A stretch of DNA of 64,000 nucleotides, taken from Pseudomonadota bacterium (GTDB taxonomy: Bacteria > Bdellovibrionota > Bacteriovoracia > Bacteriovoracales > Bacteriovoracaceae). The position numbers were made by a program, and so were the translations under genes. How positions within the stretch are numbered: position 1 is the stretch's first letter; each line of letters begins with the position of its first letter. Below, piece by piece: positions 1 to 9,721 of the stretch. The notes below the pieces were generated by a model. It did no database searches. It was not told the origin of the DNA and was given only the letters and a program-made list of their open reading frames with translations. The stretch spans positions 62,001-126,000 of the forward strand of contig JAIYDL010000007.1 of assembly GCA_027487515.1 (NCBI GenBank), given 5' to 3'.

Positions 1-81
1 TCCAGAAAAGAGTCAAGGATTAAAATCTGCGAAACATGGGTTCCGGTCGACTCCAATCCTACTTTCTCGGGGCCTGGGGTG

Positions 82-114
82 AAAAGAAGAGGGCCCGGCT
101 TGGCGGGCCCTCTT
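82..114 (-). terminator. Intrinsic terminator of glnN
   Basis: A perfect 11-bp stem (87-97 with 104-114, six-base loop) is followed on the minus strand by a T-rich stretch (CTTTTC). It lies 9 bases past the glnN stop codon. Confidence 0.8.
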
Positions 115-122
115 GGAAAAAC

Positions 123-2312
123 TTACCGAATGAAAAGCATGTCGTAGAACTTCGGAAGAGGCCACTGATCGTCAGGGACAATCTCTTCGACCTTACCGCA
201 GAGCTCAGCGATCTTAAAGGACTGAGGCATGAGCTCCTGTGCGATCTTACGCGCGATGGTTTCTTCGTCGTGTTTATGAAGCGCGTCGACCGAGCTGATG
301 AGGTTCTGGGTCTGCTCGTAGAGTGACTTTGAAACCGCGGCAAGGTCCTTGAGGATTTCAAGCTCGAGAGAGGAGTCAGAGCCGGCGTCTTTTTGCTTCT
401 TGATCGAATCCGCAAGCTGGGCCTTGTACTCTACCGCCACAGGAATGACGTTCTTCAGAACCATCCCAGAAAGGGTCTTGAGTTCAATCTCCCGGCACTT
501 GATGTAGCGCTCGAGCATAACATTGTGGCGCGTAGCAATCTCCGACTCTTTGAAGACTCCCGTCTTGACGAGGAAGTTCGTCTTCTTGCTATCCTTCAGC
601 ACGGCGATCGCTTCTGGAGTCGTGCGCATGTTTCCGAGCCCGCGCTTCTCGGCCTCTTTCACCCACTCCTGAGAGTAGCCGTCGCCGTTGAAGACCACCC
701 GCTGCGCGTTCCCGTACCACTTAAGGATCACGGTCGCGAGGGCCTCGTCGTTGGATTTTCCTTTGGCGAGTTCGTCTTCGATGATCTTGTTGGTTTCGGC
801 GAAGACATCCACCGCGGCAGCGTTCAAGATCGAAAGCGGGTACCCGATCGACGCCGAAGAACCGCAGGCGCGGAACTCGAACTTATTCCCCGTGAAAGCG
901 AACGGTGAAGTCCGGTTCCGGTCGGTGTTATCTTTCACGAGGTCCGCAAGCTGCCGGGCCCCGAGGTCCAGGAGAGTCTTCGACGACGCCACGTACTTCC
1001 CACCCGAGAGCATCGAATCCAGGATTTCTGTCAGCGTCGAGCCGAGGAAGACGGACATGATGCTCGGAGGCGCTTCGTTGGCGCCGAGGCGGTGATCGTT
1101 CCCATGGGAGGCGATCCCCATTCTGATCGCGTCAGCGTGACGGTAGACCGCCTCGGTGACCGTTGCGACCACGGCCAAGAAGCGGTAGTTTTCATGCGGA
1201 TCATGTCCGGGCTCGAGGAGGTTCACTCCCGTGTCCGTCGACATGGACCAGTTCAGGTGCTTCCCGGAACCGTTCACTCCCGCAAACGGCTTCTCATGGA
1301 GGAGGCACACGAAGTCGTGCTTCAGGGCCACGTTCCGGAGGACGGTCATGACCACCTGGTTGTTGTCCGCGGCAGCGTTGGCATCTTTGAAGATCGGAGC
1401 GAGCTCGAACTGGCCCGGGGCCACTTCGTTGTGCCGGGTCTTCGCGGGAATTCCCATTTTGTAGAGCTCGATTTCTAGCTCCTGCATGAACGCGAGAACT
1501 CGGTCTTCGATCATTCCAAAGTAGTGGTCCTCGAGCTGTTGGTTCCGAGACGTGAGGGAGCCCATGAGGGCCCGGCCCGTCATCACCAGATCCTGCCGGC
1601 CGAAGTAGAAGGCCTTATCGATGAGGAAGTACTCCTGCTCGGCGCCGCAGGTCGTGTAGACTTTTTTCACGTCCTTCATACCCACGAGGCGACAGAACTT
1701 CGTCATGACTTCGTTGATCTGGAGGTCCGAGCGCAGGAGCGGAGTTTTCGTATCGAGGGCGTCCCCGTGGTAGGAGACGAAGGCCGTTGGGATGACGAGG
1801 GTCTTTCCGTTCGTGGACTCCTGGATGAAGATCGGCGACGTGAGATCCCAAGTGGTATAGCCCCGGGCCTCGAAAGTCGCGCGGGAACCGCCGTGCGGGA
1901 ATGACGATGCGTCCGGTTCACCCTGCATCAGCTGGGAGGCCGAAAGGGTTTCGATGGCGCGGTCATTATCGAAGTTCAAGAACGCGTCGTGCTTCTCCGC
2001 AGTCGACCCGGTGAGCGGTTGGAACCAGTGGCAGAAGTGCGTCGCACCTTTCGAGATCGCCCACTCGAGGACAGAGTTCGCAACCTTCGTGGCCAGGGGC
2101 CGGTCGATGTTTTTCTTTCCGTCGAGGACCTGCTTCAGAGCGTCCTTGTCTTCGAGCGAGAGGGACTTCGAGAGGTGGTAGTTGTAGACGTTCTCCCCGT
2201 AGTATTGAGAAACCTTAAGGTACTTCCCTTGTTCACTCTTGGGAACGTTGCACTTGCGGGATTTGCGACCGTAGACCGAAAGCTTCGCTTGCTGACGTAA
2301 ATGATTGGCCAT
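123..2312 (-). CDS. glnN: Glutamine synthetase, type III (GSIII)
   Basis: The enzyme makes glutamine from glutamate, ammonia and ATP in the cytoplasm. At 729 residues it has the length of the GSIII family, not of the ~470-residue GSI enzymes. Visible GS signatures are GAEQEYF near residue 223, the HNEVAPGQFE metal/ATP region near 294, and KPFAGVNGSGKH near 341. The N-terminal CHWFQPLTGSTAEKHDAF block near 94 is typical of GSIII. The ATG is preceded by AGGAG at 8 bases. The gene stands alone, with a terminator behind it and a divergent gene upstream. GSIII is common in Bacteroidetes, cyanobacteria and some delta-type lineages. No PII or NtrC gene is nearby. Confidence 0.95.
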   Translation of the reverse strand: MANHLRQQAKLSVYGRKSRKCNVPKSEQGKYLKVSQYYGENVYNYHLSKSLSLEDKDALKQVLDGKKNIDRPLATKVANSVLEWAISKGATHFCHWFQPLTGSTAEKHDAFLNFDNDRAIETLSASQLMQGEPDASSFPHGGSRATFEARGYTTWDLTSPIFIQESTNGKTLVIPTAFVSYHGDALDTKTPLLRSDLQINEVMTKFCRLVGMKDVKKVYTTCGAEQEYFLIDKAFYFGRQDLVMTGRALMGSLTSRNQQLEDHYFGMIEDRVLAFMQELEIELYKMGIPAKTRHNEVAPGQFELAPIFKDANAAADNNQVVMTVLRNVALKHDFVCLLHEKPFAGVNGSGKHLNWSMSTDTGVNLLEPGHDPHENYRFLAVVATVTEAVYRHADAIRMGIASHGNDHRLGANEAPPSIMSVFLGSTLTEILDSMLSGGKYVASSKTLLDLGARQLADLVKDNTDRNRTSPFAFTGNKFEFRACGSSASIGYPLSILNAAAVDVFAETNKIIEDELAKGKSNDEALATVILKWYGNAQRVVFNGDGYSQEWVKEAEKRGLGNMRTTPEAIAVLKDSKKTNFLVKTGVFKESEIATRHNVMLERYIKCREIELKTLSGMVLKNVIPVAVEYKAQLADSIKKQKDAGSDSSLELEILKDLAAVSKSLYEQTQNLISSVDALHKHDEETIARKIAQELMPQSFKIAELCGKVEEIVPDDQWPLPKFYDMLFIR

Positions 2313-2470
2313 GACTTCTTCTCCTGAAAGGTGACTTTCGCATATTGGAAGTTTAAAACTCAGACTCTTTTAATGGAAACTCTAGAGAGTATTATCAGGG
2401 AAAACCAGAAATTTTCTAACTATTTTTAGACCTTACCATACTCGGGATTTCAAGATAAACTCAGTCAGGT

Positions 2471-3049
2471 ATGTTCATCCATCGGCTGGTAAAAACTTTA
2501 ACAAACCCAGAGGACCCTGAGTGGCGCACCCTCTCGGCCAACTGCTTCAAGGACCCGGTGCATCCCGATCGGTTAGCTGGCTTTCTCCTCTCTCGTGAGG
2601 CGCTCCGACTCTGCCTCGAAGCACGAGGTGTTTTGGCCTCTCCCAAGAGTCTCACTCTGAGGAGCTTCGACGAACTGGATCATTATCCCGCTTTCACCCT
2701 CTCCCTCACCCACACTGCTGCCTGCGGCGCTGCCATCATCGCCGACCGGCAGACGCACCGAGCGGTGGGGATCGACGTCGAGCACGACGAGCGTGTGGTC
2801 AAAGAAACGATCCGGGAGCGCATCGCTCATCCGGCGGACGTATCACTGCCGAACATCGAGCTCTGGTGCCTTAAAGAAGCAGTCTTTAAAGTGCTCATGA
2901 ATGCCCGCGCGAGTGATCTCCCCGTAGAGTTTTCTTCGATCCAGATTGGTCCCCAGCATTGGATCCACGCTCAGTCCGGCTCCGAAGGGTTCTGGGAGCT
3001 AGATCGGCTCAGGCCCTATGTGGTTGCGCGGGCCTGGGAGAAAACCTAA
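2471..3049 (+). CDS. 4'-phosphopantetheinyl transferase superfamily protein (Sfp-like)
   Basis: This family moves the phosphopantetheine arm of CoA onto a serine of acyl or peptidyl carrier proteins. The two family motifs are present: VGIDVEHDE near residue 99 (Mg-binding Asp and Glu) and WCLKEAVFK near 132. SLTHT near 78 matches the usual CoA-contacting SLSHT. At 192 residues it is shorter than Sfp (~225). No carrier protein or NRPS/PKS megasynthase is adjacent, so the target may be the fatty acid ACP or a remote system. The 3' end overlaps the convergent M61 peptidase gene by 41 bases. Confidence 0.85.
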   Translation: MFIHRLVKTLTNPEDPEWRTLSANCFKDPVHPDRLAGFLLSREALRLCLEARGVLASPKSLTLRSFDELDHYPAFTLSLTHTAACGAAIIADRQTHRAVGIDVEHDERVVKETIRERIAHPADVSLPNIELWCLKEAVFKVLMNARASDLPVEFSSIQIGPQHWIHAQSGSEGFWELDRLRPYVVARAWEKT

Positions 3050-4760
3050 ACGCCCGCTCGGCCAGGTCGCGGTCGACGACGGAGATCTCCTTGAGCTGCC
3101 GTGGCGCGCGGCCCGGGATGAGCTCCACTCTTTCGAACTTCCCGAGGCGAGAAACCACGAAGGCCTGGGGCCGATCGATGACGAGGAGCGAGCCGAGTTT
3201 CTCGGCATCCCCTTTCTCGAAGCGCAGATCGTTCAGGAAGAGCACCTCATCACCCACGTTGAGCCCACCTCGCTGAGCGGGCGAATCGAGGAGGATGGTC
3301 TTCACGAAGACGCGCTCACCGGTGTACTCAAACTCTGCGCCGATCCAGGCCGACGAAGGTTCGCTCCATTTGAGCTCGCAGCCAAGCTTCCGGAAGGCAC
3401 TCTCAAAATCAATGTCCGTGGTCGTCTCTACCATCTCAGAGAAACGGACGAGGACCTCCTCCCCGCCGATCTCTCGCACCATCCGGTAGATGTCCTCTTT
3501 CACTAAGCCGCGCTGGGGATGGTCCTTGTAGTCCTTCCAGAGAAGACCGAGGAGTTGGTCCACCGACTGGCCCCGCTCAACCAAGAGCGCATGGAGAACG
3601 GTGAAGACGAGTCCCCCCTTGAGGTAGTAGCTCACGGTCGAGTTCTTGGAATTCTCATCGGGTCGGTAGAGCTTGATCCACGCGTTGAACGAGCTCTGTT
3701 CCAGAGAATGGTACCGCCGGCCCGGTGTGCTGAGGTAAGTGTCAAGATTCCCTTTCACGATCTCAAGGTACTCTTCAAGGGTGGCGAGCTCGGCCCGGTA
3801 GACGAACAGGTCGTCGACGAAGCTCGTGAGGCCTTCGGCCAGCCACAGGAGCGTGGTGTAGGCTTCGGTACAGTAATCGAAAGGGCCAAGCTCCAAGGGC
3901 CTAATCCGCTTGACGTTCCACAGGTGGAAGTACTCATGGGCCACGAGGGAGAGGTAGGAGATGTAGTCCTTCCGGTGGCCGAGCTTTCTTCCGTCGAAGT
4001 GCAGCGCTGTGGAGTTCAGGTGCTCGAGACCCCCGTAGAGTTTTGGCACGAAATGAGTAAGAAAGAGGTAGTCGGTGTAAGGGAGATCGTTGTCGAAGTG
4101 CCGAGCGACCGTTTCGACGATCTTCTTGATGTCGGCCTTGAGATCATTCTTGTGCGGGTACTGGACGCCGTAGAACGCAAGGTGATGCGCCCTTCCGAGG
4201 AAGTCGAACCCATCGGTCTCATGGCACCCGATCTCCACGGGGGCGTCGATCAGCTCATCGTAGTCCGACGCCCCGTAGAGGAACTGATCCCGCTTGGGTG
4301 AAATGTCCCGGAGCCCCGTCGAGAGCTTTGACCAAGACGGCGGGAAGCGGAACTCGATGCTCGGAGCTTGGAGCTTGTGATCCAGGATCCCCATGAGATA
4401 CGAGGGCCCATGGAGGAAAGCGTGGGACGCATCCACGTGAGACGTCCGGACCGTGAGCTCTCGGCAGTAGATCTCGTAGGTCACGTCGATGGTGCGCTCC
4501 CGCTTAAGAACCGGTCCCTTCCTCCAGTCAATTTCCCAGATTCCTTTCGCCAGTTGAGTGTGGAAGAGCACCTCTCCGTTCGCCTGGGTGACCTGGATCC
4601 AACGGATGTGGCGAGCGTACTCCCGCATGAGATAGGAGCCCGGGCTCCACGAAGGAAGAAATACCTTCAGCGTCTCTCCGGGGACGTCCTCGATCCGGAG
4701 GCGGACCTTGACGAGGTGATACTCTGGGTTCTCGATTTCAACGAGATAGTGGGCCTTCAT
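3009..4760 (-). CDS. M61-family metallopeptidase with PDZ domain
   Basis: This is a predicted zinc aminopeptidase of the M61 (glycyl aminopeptidase) family. The zinc motif HEYFHLWNVKRIRP is near residue 275 and the third ligand is probably the Glu in LAEGLTSF near 309. A PDZ-like segment follows near 485-525 (VKTILLDSPAQRGGLNVGDE). The length of 583 is normal for the family. I chose the ATG at 4760 because CCGGAG lies 7-8 bases upstream and the protein then starts with the family N-terminal beta domain; an upstream start at 4817 would add 19 unsupported residues. No signal peptide is evident, so it is probably cytoplasmic. Confidence 0.92.
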   Translation of the reverse strand: MKAHYLVEIENPEYHLVKVRLRIEDVPGETLKVFLPSWSPGSYLMREYARHIRWIQVTQANGEVLFHTQLAKGIWEIDWRKGPVLKRERTIDVTYEIYCRELTVRTSHVDASHAFLHGPSYLMGILDHKLQAPSIEFRFPPSWSKLSTGLRDISPKRDQFLYGASDYDELIDAPVEIGCHETDGFDFLGRAHHLAFYGVQYPHKNDLKADIKKIVETVARHFDNDLPYTDYLFLTHFVPKLYGGLEHLNSTALHFDGRKLGHRKDYISYLSLVAHEYFHLWNVKRIRPLELGPFDYCTEAYTTLLWLAEGLTSFVDDLFVYRAELATLEEYLEIVKGNLDTYLSTPGRRYHSLEQSSFNAWIKLYRPDENSKNSTVSYYLKGGLVFTVLHALLVERGQSVDQLLGLLWKDYKDHPQRGLVKEDIYRMVREIGGEEVLVRFSEMVETTTDIDFESAFRKLGCELKWSEPSSAWIGAEFEYTGERVFVKTILLDSPAQRGGLNVGDEVLFLNDLRFEKGDAEKLGSLLVIDRPQAFVVSRLGKFERVELIPGRAPRQLKEISVVDRDLAERAFRFSPRPAQPHRA

Positions 4761-4843
4761 GCTGCGTCTCCGGTGGAATGAAATAAGCATAAGATTTCGA
4801 CGGTCTAAAGACAACATTCAAAAGAGCTGCTAGGATGGGCAGC

Positions 4844-5245
4844 ATGGAAAGAACACTCTCCCCCTCGGACATCAAGTTATTTGTGACCGACAGCGCCGTC
4901 CGCCAGATCCAGGTCATGCAAGACAACGACTACACTCTGGAGGGCCTCTCCTTCCGGATCAAAATCGGTGGGAAAGGCTGCGAGGGCTTTACCTACGACA
5001 CGGGGTTCTCCGAACCTCACCCCGATGACCTTGTGCTACGGATGAGCTACCCGGTGGTGAACTTCGAGCTCACGGTGCTGATGGATCCGTTCACCGCTTT
5101 CTACACCCAGGAACTTTCCCTGGATTACCTCCTCGATACCTCGAGCAATGAAGAGGGCTTCATCGTCAACAACGCCGCCGATGGCCAGCACCGGGGGAAA
5201 TTTTTTAAAGACGAAGGGCTCCTTCCACCCTGGGCGAAGAAATGA
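4844..5245 (+). CDS. A-type iron-sulfur carrier domain protein (IscA/ErpA/HesB-like), C-terminal cysteines missing
   Basis: The fold-defining segment IKIGGKGCEGFTYDTGF near residue 40 resembles the first Fe-S ligand region of A-type carriers, with Cys46 present. The usual C-terminal CxC motif is absent; that region reads NAADGQHRGKFF with no cysteine. It may therefore not carry a cluster in the ordinary way, or it may use another ligand set. The ATG at 4844 has AGGA 8 bases upstream; an ATG at 4835 lacks one. The stop overlaps the LysR start (ATGA), so the two genes are translationally coupled. Confidence 0.75.
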   Translation: MERTLSPSDIKLFVTDSAVRQIQVMQDNDYTLEGLSFRIKIGGKGCEGFTYDTGFSEPHPDDLVLRMSYPVVNFELTVLMDPFTAFYTQELSLDYLLDTSSNEEGFIVNNAADGQHRGKFFKDEGLLPPWAKK

Positions 5246-6069
5246 AAGAGATCTCTCTCGACTACCGCTACCTCAAAGCGTTCATGGTCACCTCCCGCTT
5301 CCTCAACTTCTCCAAGGCCGCCAAGGAGCTCAACATCGCCCAGTCTGCCGTCTCCCGGCAGATCAAGCTCCTGGAAGAGTCCGTGGGGGACCAGTTGATC
5401 ATCCGCTCTTCCAAGAAAGTTCTGCTCACGGAAAAGGGGCAGGCGCTCCTCGAGGAACTCGGACGCTTCGAGGGGAAGCTCCAGGAGATTTTTTTTGGCC
5501 ACAGGAACAAAGTCATCCGCGTCGGGATCCTCCACGGTCTCCTCGAGACCTGGTTCAACGACGTCATGGTCGAGTTCTCCCGCACCAGCGCGCACCAACT
5601 CACGGTCGAGGTGAACTCCCTCGAGCTCCTCAAAGACAAGCTTCACAACGGGAAGTATGACCTGATCTTCACGACGGAGAACATCCAAAGCGAGCTCGTG
5701 AGCTCCCTGAAACTTTTCGAGGAGAAAATGGTCCTAGTGAGTAAGAAGGAACTCTCTCCGAAAGAGGCCCCCGAGCACCCCTGGATCGTCTACTCCGAGC
5801 ACGATCACCTTTTCCAGCTCCACAAGAAGCGTTCGCAAAAAATCATGGTCGTCAACTCCATCACGACCATCCTCAAGCTGGTCCAGAAAGGGGTTGGCAT
5901 CGCCATCGTGCCGGACCACACCGTCAATGACAAGGCCCTTCACGCTTACGATCTCAAGGGCCTTCCCAAGCAGCACATCCACCTCTCGAGCCTTAACTTC
6001 CAACACATGCCCGATCACATCCGCCAACTCGTCGACGTGATCGGACGGATCCAACACACGTCTCCGTAA
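5242..6069 (+). CDS. LysR-family transcriptional regulator
   Basis: The N-terminal winged helix-turn-helix (about residues 5-65) has the LysR pattern FLNFSKAAKELNIAQSAVSR, followed by a linker helix and a substrate-binding-like domain to residue 275. The effector is not predictable. It starts within the stop codon of the A-type Fe-S protein gene. LysR proteins usually regulate an adjacent gene, so the Fe-S gene itself or the divergent M61 peptidase gene are candidate targets. The gene ends 10 bases before the convergent FG-GAP gene. Confidence 0.9.
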   Translation: MKEISLDYRYLKAFMVTSRFLNFSKAAKELNIAQSAVSRQIKLLEESVGDQLIIRSSKKVLLTEKGQALLEELGRFEGKLQEIFFGHRNKVIRVGILHGLLETWFNDVMVEFSRTSAHQLTVEVNSLELLKDKLHNGKYDLIFTTENIQSELVSSLKLFEEKMVLVSKKELSPKEAPEHPWIVYSEHDHLFQLHKKRSQKIMVVNSITTILKLVQKGVGIAIVPDHTVNDKALHAYDLKGLPKQHIHLSSLNFQHMPDHIRQLVDVIGRIQHTSP

Positions 6070-6079
6070 GCAGCGCGTT

Positions 6080-7942
6080 CTAGGGCCCTTCCGGGTCCGG
6101 ACAAAGAATCTTACCCCGGAGAATTTTCCCGTCCTCGCAGACGGTGACCTCAGTGTGCCCGGAGACTAAGAGTCCTTTGAGCGGATAAAGTTTTTCCACG
6201 GCCGCACCGCTCACCCCGCTCACTGTTTTCCGAAAAGGCCAGCGCACCTTCACCCCTACCGCCTCAACACCCTCACCGATGCCGAAGCGGACACCCGCTT
6301 CGTTCTGCGACGGAAGACCTCCCTGAGAAGTTTCGGCCCAGCGCCGTTGAACAATTTTTCGAGGGCCCGTTTGCGTGTAGAGCATCACCATCGCCCCGAT
6401 TCCGTCGGTGTTCGAGTTCGAAGCTCCGAGGTGAACGGTTAAACTCTTTCGGCCCGGGAATCGGCCTGCGTTCTGGAAAAAATAGAGCCGGGCCGGGATC
6501 TCCGCGCGACGGATGTTGTTCTGGGCCGTGAGGATGTCCGGTAAACCGTCGCGGTTCACATCCAAGGTGATCGTCGCCGCTGGGTTGACCACATCGATCC
6601 CGGCCTGGGAGGCGACGTTCACGAAGGCGTGGTTCTCATCTTGTTCGAAGAGGACCAAGCGGGAGAAGGGAGGAAACCCGGAGTTATCAACCAGGATATC
6701 CGTTCGGCCATCGATGTTGTAATCCGTCCACACGGCCCTCCGGTCCCCCTGGTTCCAGGTCTCTGAAGCCGCGTCACTCACGTACTCAGTTCGAAGAAAA
6801 AACGGAGGGTAGAGTTCCCGAGAACCGGTGAGAATGCTCGAGCGGTCAACGGACTCATTGTCATAGGCGTGGGAGAGTTCGCCCAGGAAGATGTCCATGA
6901 GTCCATCATCGTTGTAGTCCGTGCACGCACTAAAAAATGACCGCCCTCCTCCCGTGGGGATGAGACTCCCGTCGGGATCAGAGGCGTAGTTTGACAGGGG
7001 GCCCGCGTCCTCGAAGTAGCGCTCATCAGTCCGGACGTCTTTCAGATTCATCCAGAGTTTATTCTTCTGCCCGGAAGAGGAGACGGTCATGATATCCGGC
7101 CACCCATTCTGATCAACGTCACAGCTCGATGCGCCGTAGGTCGGCCGAGCGTTCGGTGGAAAAAGCTGATCCGCTGTCTTCTCACTTTCGCCCAAGAGAA
7201 GCTTGGAGACGTCCTCGAACTTTTTCCCGCCGCGATTCAAGAGCAATCGGTCCTGCACGGGGATGTAATTGCCTCCGCGATTATCGAACCAATTGGAGAC
7301 AAAGAGATCGGGCCAGCCATCGAGGTTATAGTCGAGGACCGTAACCCCAGAGGTCGGCTCGGCAGGAAGAGAAAGCGCGCCGGCGACTTCTTGAAAGCGA
7401 AGCTTGTCCTGAACCAAAACACCGGCGTAGTATTTTAAAGGAACCTGCCCCACTTCCGAGCGCTGATTGAGGACGCCCGAAACGAGATCGGGGATCCGAT
7501 CCCGATTCAAGTCCGCGAACACCAGGAAGCTCGCTTTAAAATCGGCGGGCAACGGATCGTGAGTCCAGAGGACGAAGCGCTGATCTCGGGGGTTCCAAAG
7601 GTAGAAGCGAGGCCTCGAGTAATAGGTGGGGAGGATCGCCAAGTCTGAATACCCATCCCGATCAATGTCCACCGCATTCAAGGCCACGGCCTGCAGGCCC
7701 CCGAGGCCCAGGGCTTCCGTCCGGTCGATGAAACTTCCGCTCTCCCGGACAGTCGGACCGTAGTTCACGGTCTGGACTTTCTTGGTCAACGAATCTAGCT
7801 CCGCCGAAAGCCGCAGGGCTTCTTCGTCCGCGTTCTTCTTGATCGGTGCGGCACAAGCAGCGAGCCCTCCTGCGAGGAGGAGGGCCGCTCCGTGCCGCCG
7901 GAACGAGACGCTAGAAATCGATGATGTCAAAGCCGAAGCCAT
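6080..7942 (-). CDS. FG-GAP/VCBS-repeat lipoprotein with ASPIC/UnbV C-terminal domain
   Basis: A signal peptide with lipobox-like LAACAAP near residue 30 predicts an outer-envelope lipoprotein. The body contains repeated calcium-loop-like elements of the FG-GAP type (DIDRDGYSDLAI, DYNLDGWPDLFV, DVDQNGWPDIMT, DYNDDGLMDIFL, DYNIDGRTDILV, DVNRDGLPDILT), which normally build a beta propeller. The end matches ASPIC/UnbV (about residues 500-570). The ATG at 7942 overlaps the upstream acyl-CoA dehydrogenase gene by 32 bases; a GTG at 7951 is an alternative. The shared strand and overlap suggest cotranscription, but a functional link to acyl-CoA oxidation is not obvious. It may be an adhesion or surface scaffold. 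Confidence 0.85.
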   Translation of the reverse strand: MASALTSSISSVSFRRHGAALLLAGGLAACAAPIKKNADEEALRLSAELDSLTKKVQTVNYGPTVRESGSFIDRTEALGLGGLQAVALNAVDIDRDGYSDLAILPTYYSRPRFYLWNPRDQRFVLWTHDPLPADFKASFLVFADLNRDRIPDLVSGVLNQRSEVGQVPLKYYAGVLVQDKLRFQEVAGALSLPAEPTSGVTVLDYNLDGWPDLFVSNWFDNRGGNYIPVQDRLLLNRGGKKFEDVSKLLLGESEKTADQLFPPNARPTYGASSCDVDQNGWPDIMTVSSSGQKNKLWMNLKDVRTDERYFEDAGPLSNYASDPDGSLIPTGGGRSFFSACTDYNDDGLMDIFLGELSHAYDNESVDRSSILTGSRELYPPFFLRTEYVSDAASETWNQGDRRAVWTDYNIDGRTDILVDNSGFPPFSRLVLFEQDENHAFVNVASQAGIDVVNPAATITLDVNRDGLPDILTAQNNIRRAEIPARLYFFQNAGRFPGRKSLTVHLGASNSNTDGIGAMVMLYTQTGPRKIVQRRWAETSQGGLPSQNEAGVRFGIGEGVEAVGVKVRWPFRKTVSGVSGAAVEKLYPLKGLLVSGHTEVTVCEDGKILRGKILCPDPEGP

Positions 7943-9686
7943 CGCGCTCACTCACGGCCTTAGAAATTTTCGGGATGAGCTTATCGTAGCTCGAGTTCAG
8001 GCGCTTGTAGTTCTTGGTGAACGTCTGTCGGCTGTCGCGCATGATCAGTTCGGTCATGAGTGTGACGTATTCCTTATCTTTCTCGGAGACACTCGGATTG
8101 TTCAAGATCGCCGTCGTGCGAGAGAGAACGCAGAGCTGCGCGTAGAGTTCGATCGCCATGTTCGCGATCCGCATCTGGAGGAGTTCGTTGCCGATGATGT
8201 TCTTGCCAAACTTAATGATGGTGTTTTCAACGGCGATGGCGAAATCCTTGAGCATCGACGTGAAGTGGTTCCCGTGGCCCTCGAGGGTCGGGTGAACCTT
8301 GGTGAGGGTCTTATTGCCGAAGCGCTTCGAAATTCGTTTCTTGGCGAAGTCCGAGAGGATGCCGACGGACTTGATGGGATCCTGGAAGGCCTTGGAAACA
8401 TCGGCGATCTTGCCCAGGTCCTTCAGGTCGTCGGATGGGCCCTTGATCCCCGAGAGGGCGGTGAAGATCCGAAGGATTTCATTCGTCCCTTCGAAGATCA
8501 GGTTGATCCGGCAGTCACGCATGATCCGCTCGTACGGGTATTCTTTCATGTAGGCGTTTCCGGCCGCGATCTGGGTCGCCTTGTCGATGGTGTCCCAGAG
8601 CTTCTCCGAACAGTAGACCTTGCAGATCGCCGACTCGTGCTCGAACTGGTGCATGCCCTGAGTGATCTTGCCGGTAGTCATGTAGACCATGGATTCGCAA
8701 GAATAAATGTTCGCCGCCATGGTCGCAAGCTTCTCTTGGATGAGGCCAAAGGAGTCAATCGTTTGACCAAACTGCTTCCTCGTCTTCGCTTGGGTCGTCG
8801 CCAGAGCAAGGATCATCTTCATCCCACCGACGCAGCCGGAGCCGAGCGAGAGACGGCCGGTGTTTAAGACATTCATCGCAATCTTAAAGCCCTTACCGGG
8901 CTCGCCGATCATGTTCGAGGCCGGGATCTTCACGTTGTCGAAGTACACGGCACGGGTCTCCGAAGCGCGGATCCCCATCTTGTCTTCTTTTTCCCCGAAC
9001 GAGATACCCTCGCGCTCTTTTTCCACGATGAAGCAGCTAATCTTTTCTGACTTCCCGCCCTTCCCATCGTCGTGCTCGGTCTTCGCAAACACGCTGTAGA
9101 AGCCGGCGAGCCCTCCGTTCGTGATCCAGAGTTTTTGACCGTTGATCGTGTAGGTGCCGTCGGCGTTCTTCGTCGCCTTGGTCTTGATCGAATAGGCATC
9201 GGAGCCAGAGCCAGGCTCGGTCAGGCAGAACGCGGCGAAGACCTCACCGCTTGCGAGCTTCGGGAGCCAAAATTTCTTCTGCTCTTCGTTACCGTCGTTA
9301 AGGAGTGCTTTGTAACCAATCGACTGGTGGGCCCCGAGAGTTGTTGCGATCGCCCCGTCGATGCTTGCCACTTGTGAGAAGACTCGAGCGTAGAGAGTCG
9401 TGTCGAGCCCGAGACCTCCGTACTCCTCCCCGACTCCAAGGCCACACAGACCGAGGCCCGCGAGGCCCTCCAGGACTTCCGTTGGGATCTTGGCCTCACG
9501 GTCAAACTTCACAGAGTCGATGCTCCTCGCCGCGAACTTCTCAACGGCGTCCACCATGGCCTTCGCCATCTCGACCTGCGACTCCGAGAGGTGCGGGTAA
9601 GGAAAGACTTCTTCTTCATGGACCTCGCCGTAGAACATGCTGGCGACGATCGATGGAATTTCTTTTGCGCTTTCGTGTGCTGACAT
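7911..9686 (-). CDS. Acyl-CoA dehydrogenase, VLCAD/ACAD9-like
   Basis: An FAD enzyme that makes the first alpha-beta oxidation of a fatty acyl-CoA. Family signatures LTEPGSGSD (residue 155) and WITNG (187) are intact. The catalytic-base region reads FEGTNEILR (398), as in very-long-chain acyl-CoA dehydrogenases. The 591-residue length, with an extra ~170-residue C-terminal helical domain, also fits VLCAD/ACAD9 rather than the ~380-residue short and medium-chain enzymes. The ATG has AAAGAGG upstream. The usual partners (thiolase, multifunctional beta-oxidation enzyme, ETF) are not in the window. Confidence 0.93.
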   Translation of the reverse strand: MSAHESAKEIPSIVASMFYGEVHEEEVFPYPHLSESQVEMAKAMVDAVEKFAARSIDSVKFDREAKIPTEVLEGLAGLGLCGLGVGEEYGGLGLDTTLYARVFSQVASIDGAIATTLGAHQSIGYKALLNDGNEEQKKFWLPKLASGEVFAAFCLTEPGSGSDAYSIKTKATKNADGTYTINGQKLWITNGGLAGFYSVFAKTEHDDGKGGKSEKISCFIVEKEREGISFGEKEDKMGIRASETRAVYFDNVKIPASNMIGEPGKGFKIAMNVLNTGRLSLGSGCVGGMKMILALATTQAKTRKQFGQTIDSFGLIQEKLATMAANIYSCESMVYMTTGKITQGMHQFEHESAICKVYCSEKLWDTIDKATQIAAGNAYMKEYPYERIMRDCRINLIFEGTNEILRIFTALSGIKGPSDDLKDLGKIADVSKAFQDPIKSVGILSDFAKKRISKRFGNKTLTKVHPTLEGHGNHFTSMLKDFAIAVENTIIKFGKNIIGNELLQMRIANMAIELYAQLCVLSRTTAILNNPSVSEKDKEYVTLMTELIMRDSRQTFTKNYKRLNSSYDKLIPKISKAVSERDGFGFDIIDF

Positions 9687-9721
9687 AGTGGCCTCTTTAA
9701 AGGATTAGGTTTTACGTACTG

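Noticed and set aside
1-60. AAGGATTAAAATCT looks like an anticodon arm, suggesting a tRNA-Leu 3' part
   Set aside because: No matching T-arm (TTCGA-type loop) or acceptor end follows, so a tRNA cannot be supported.
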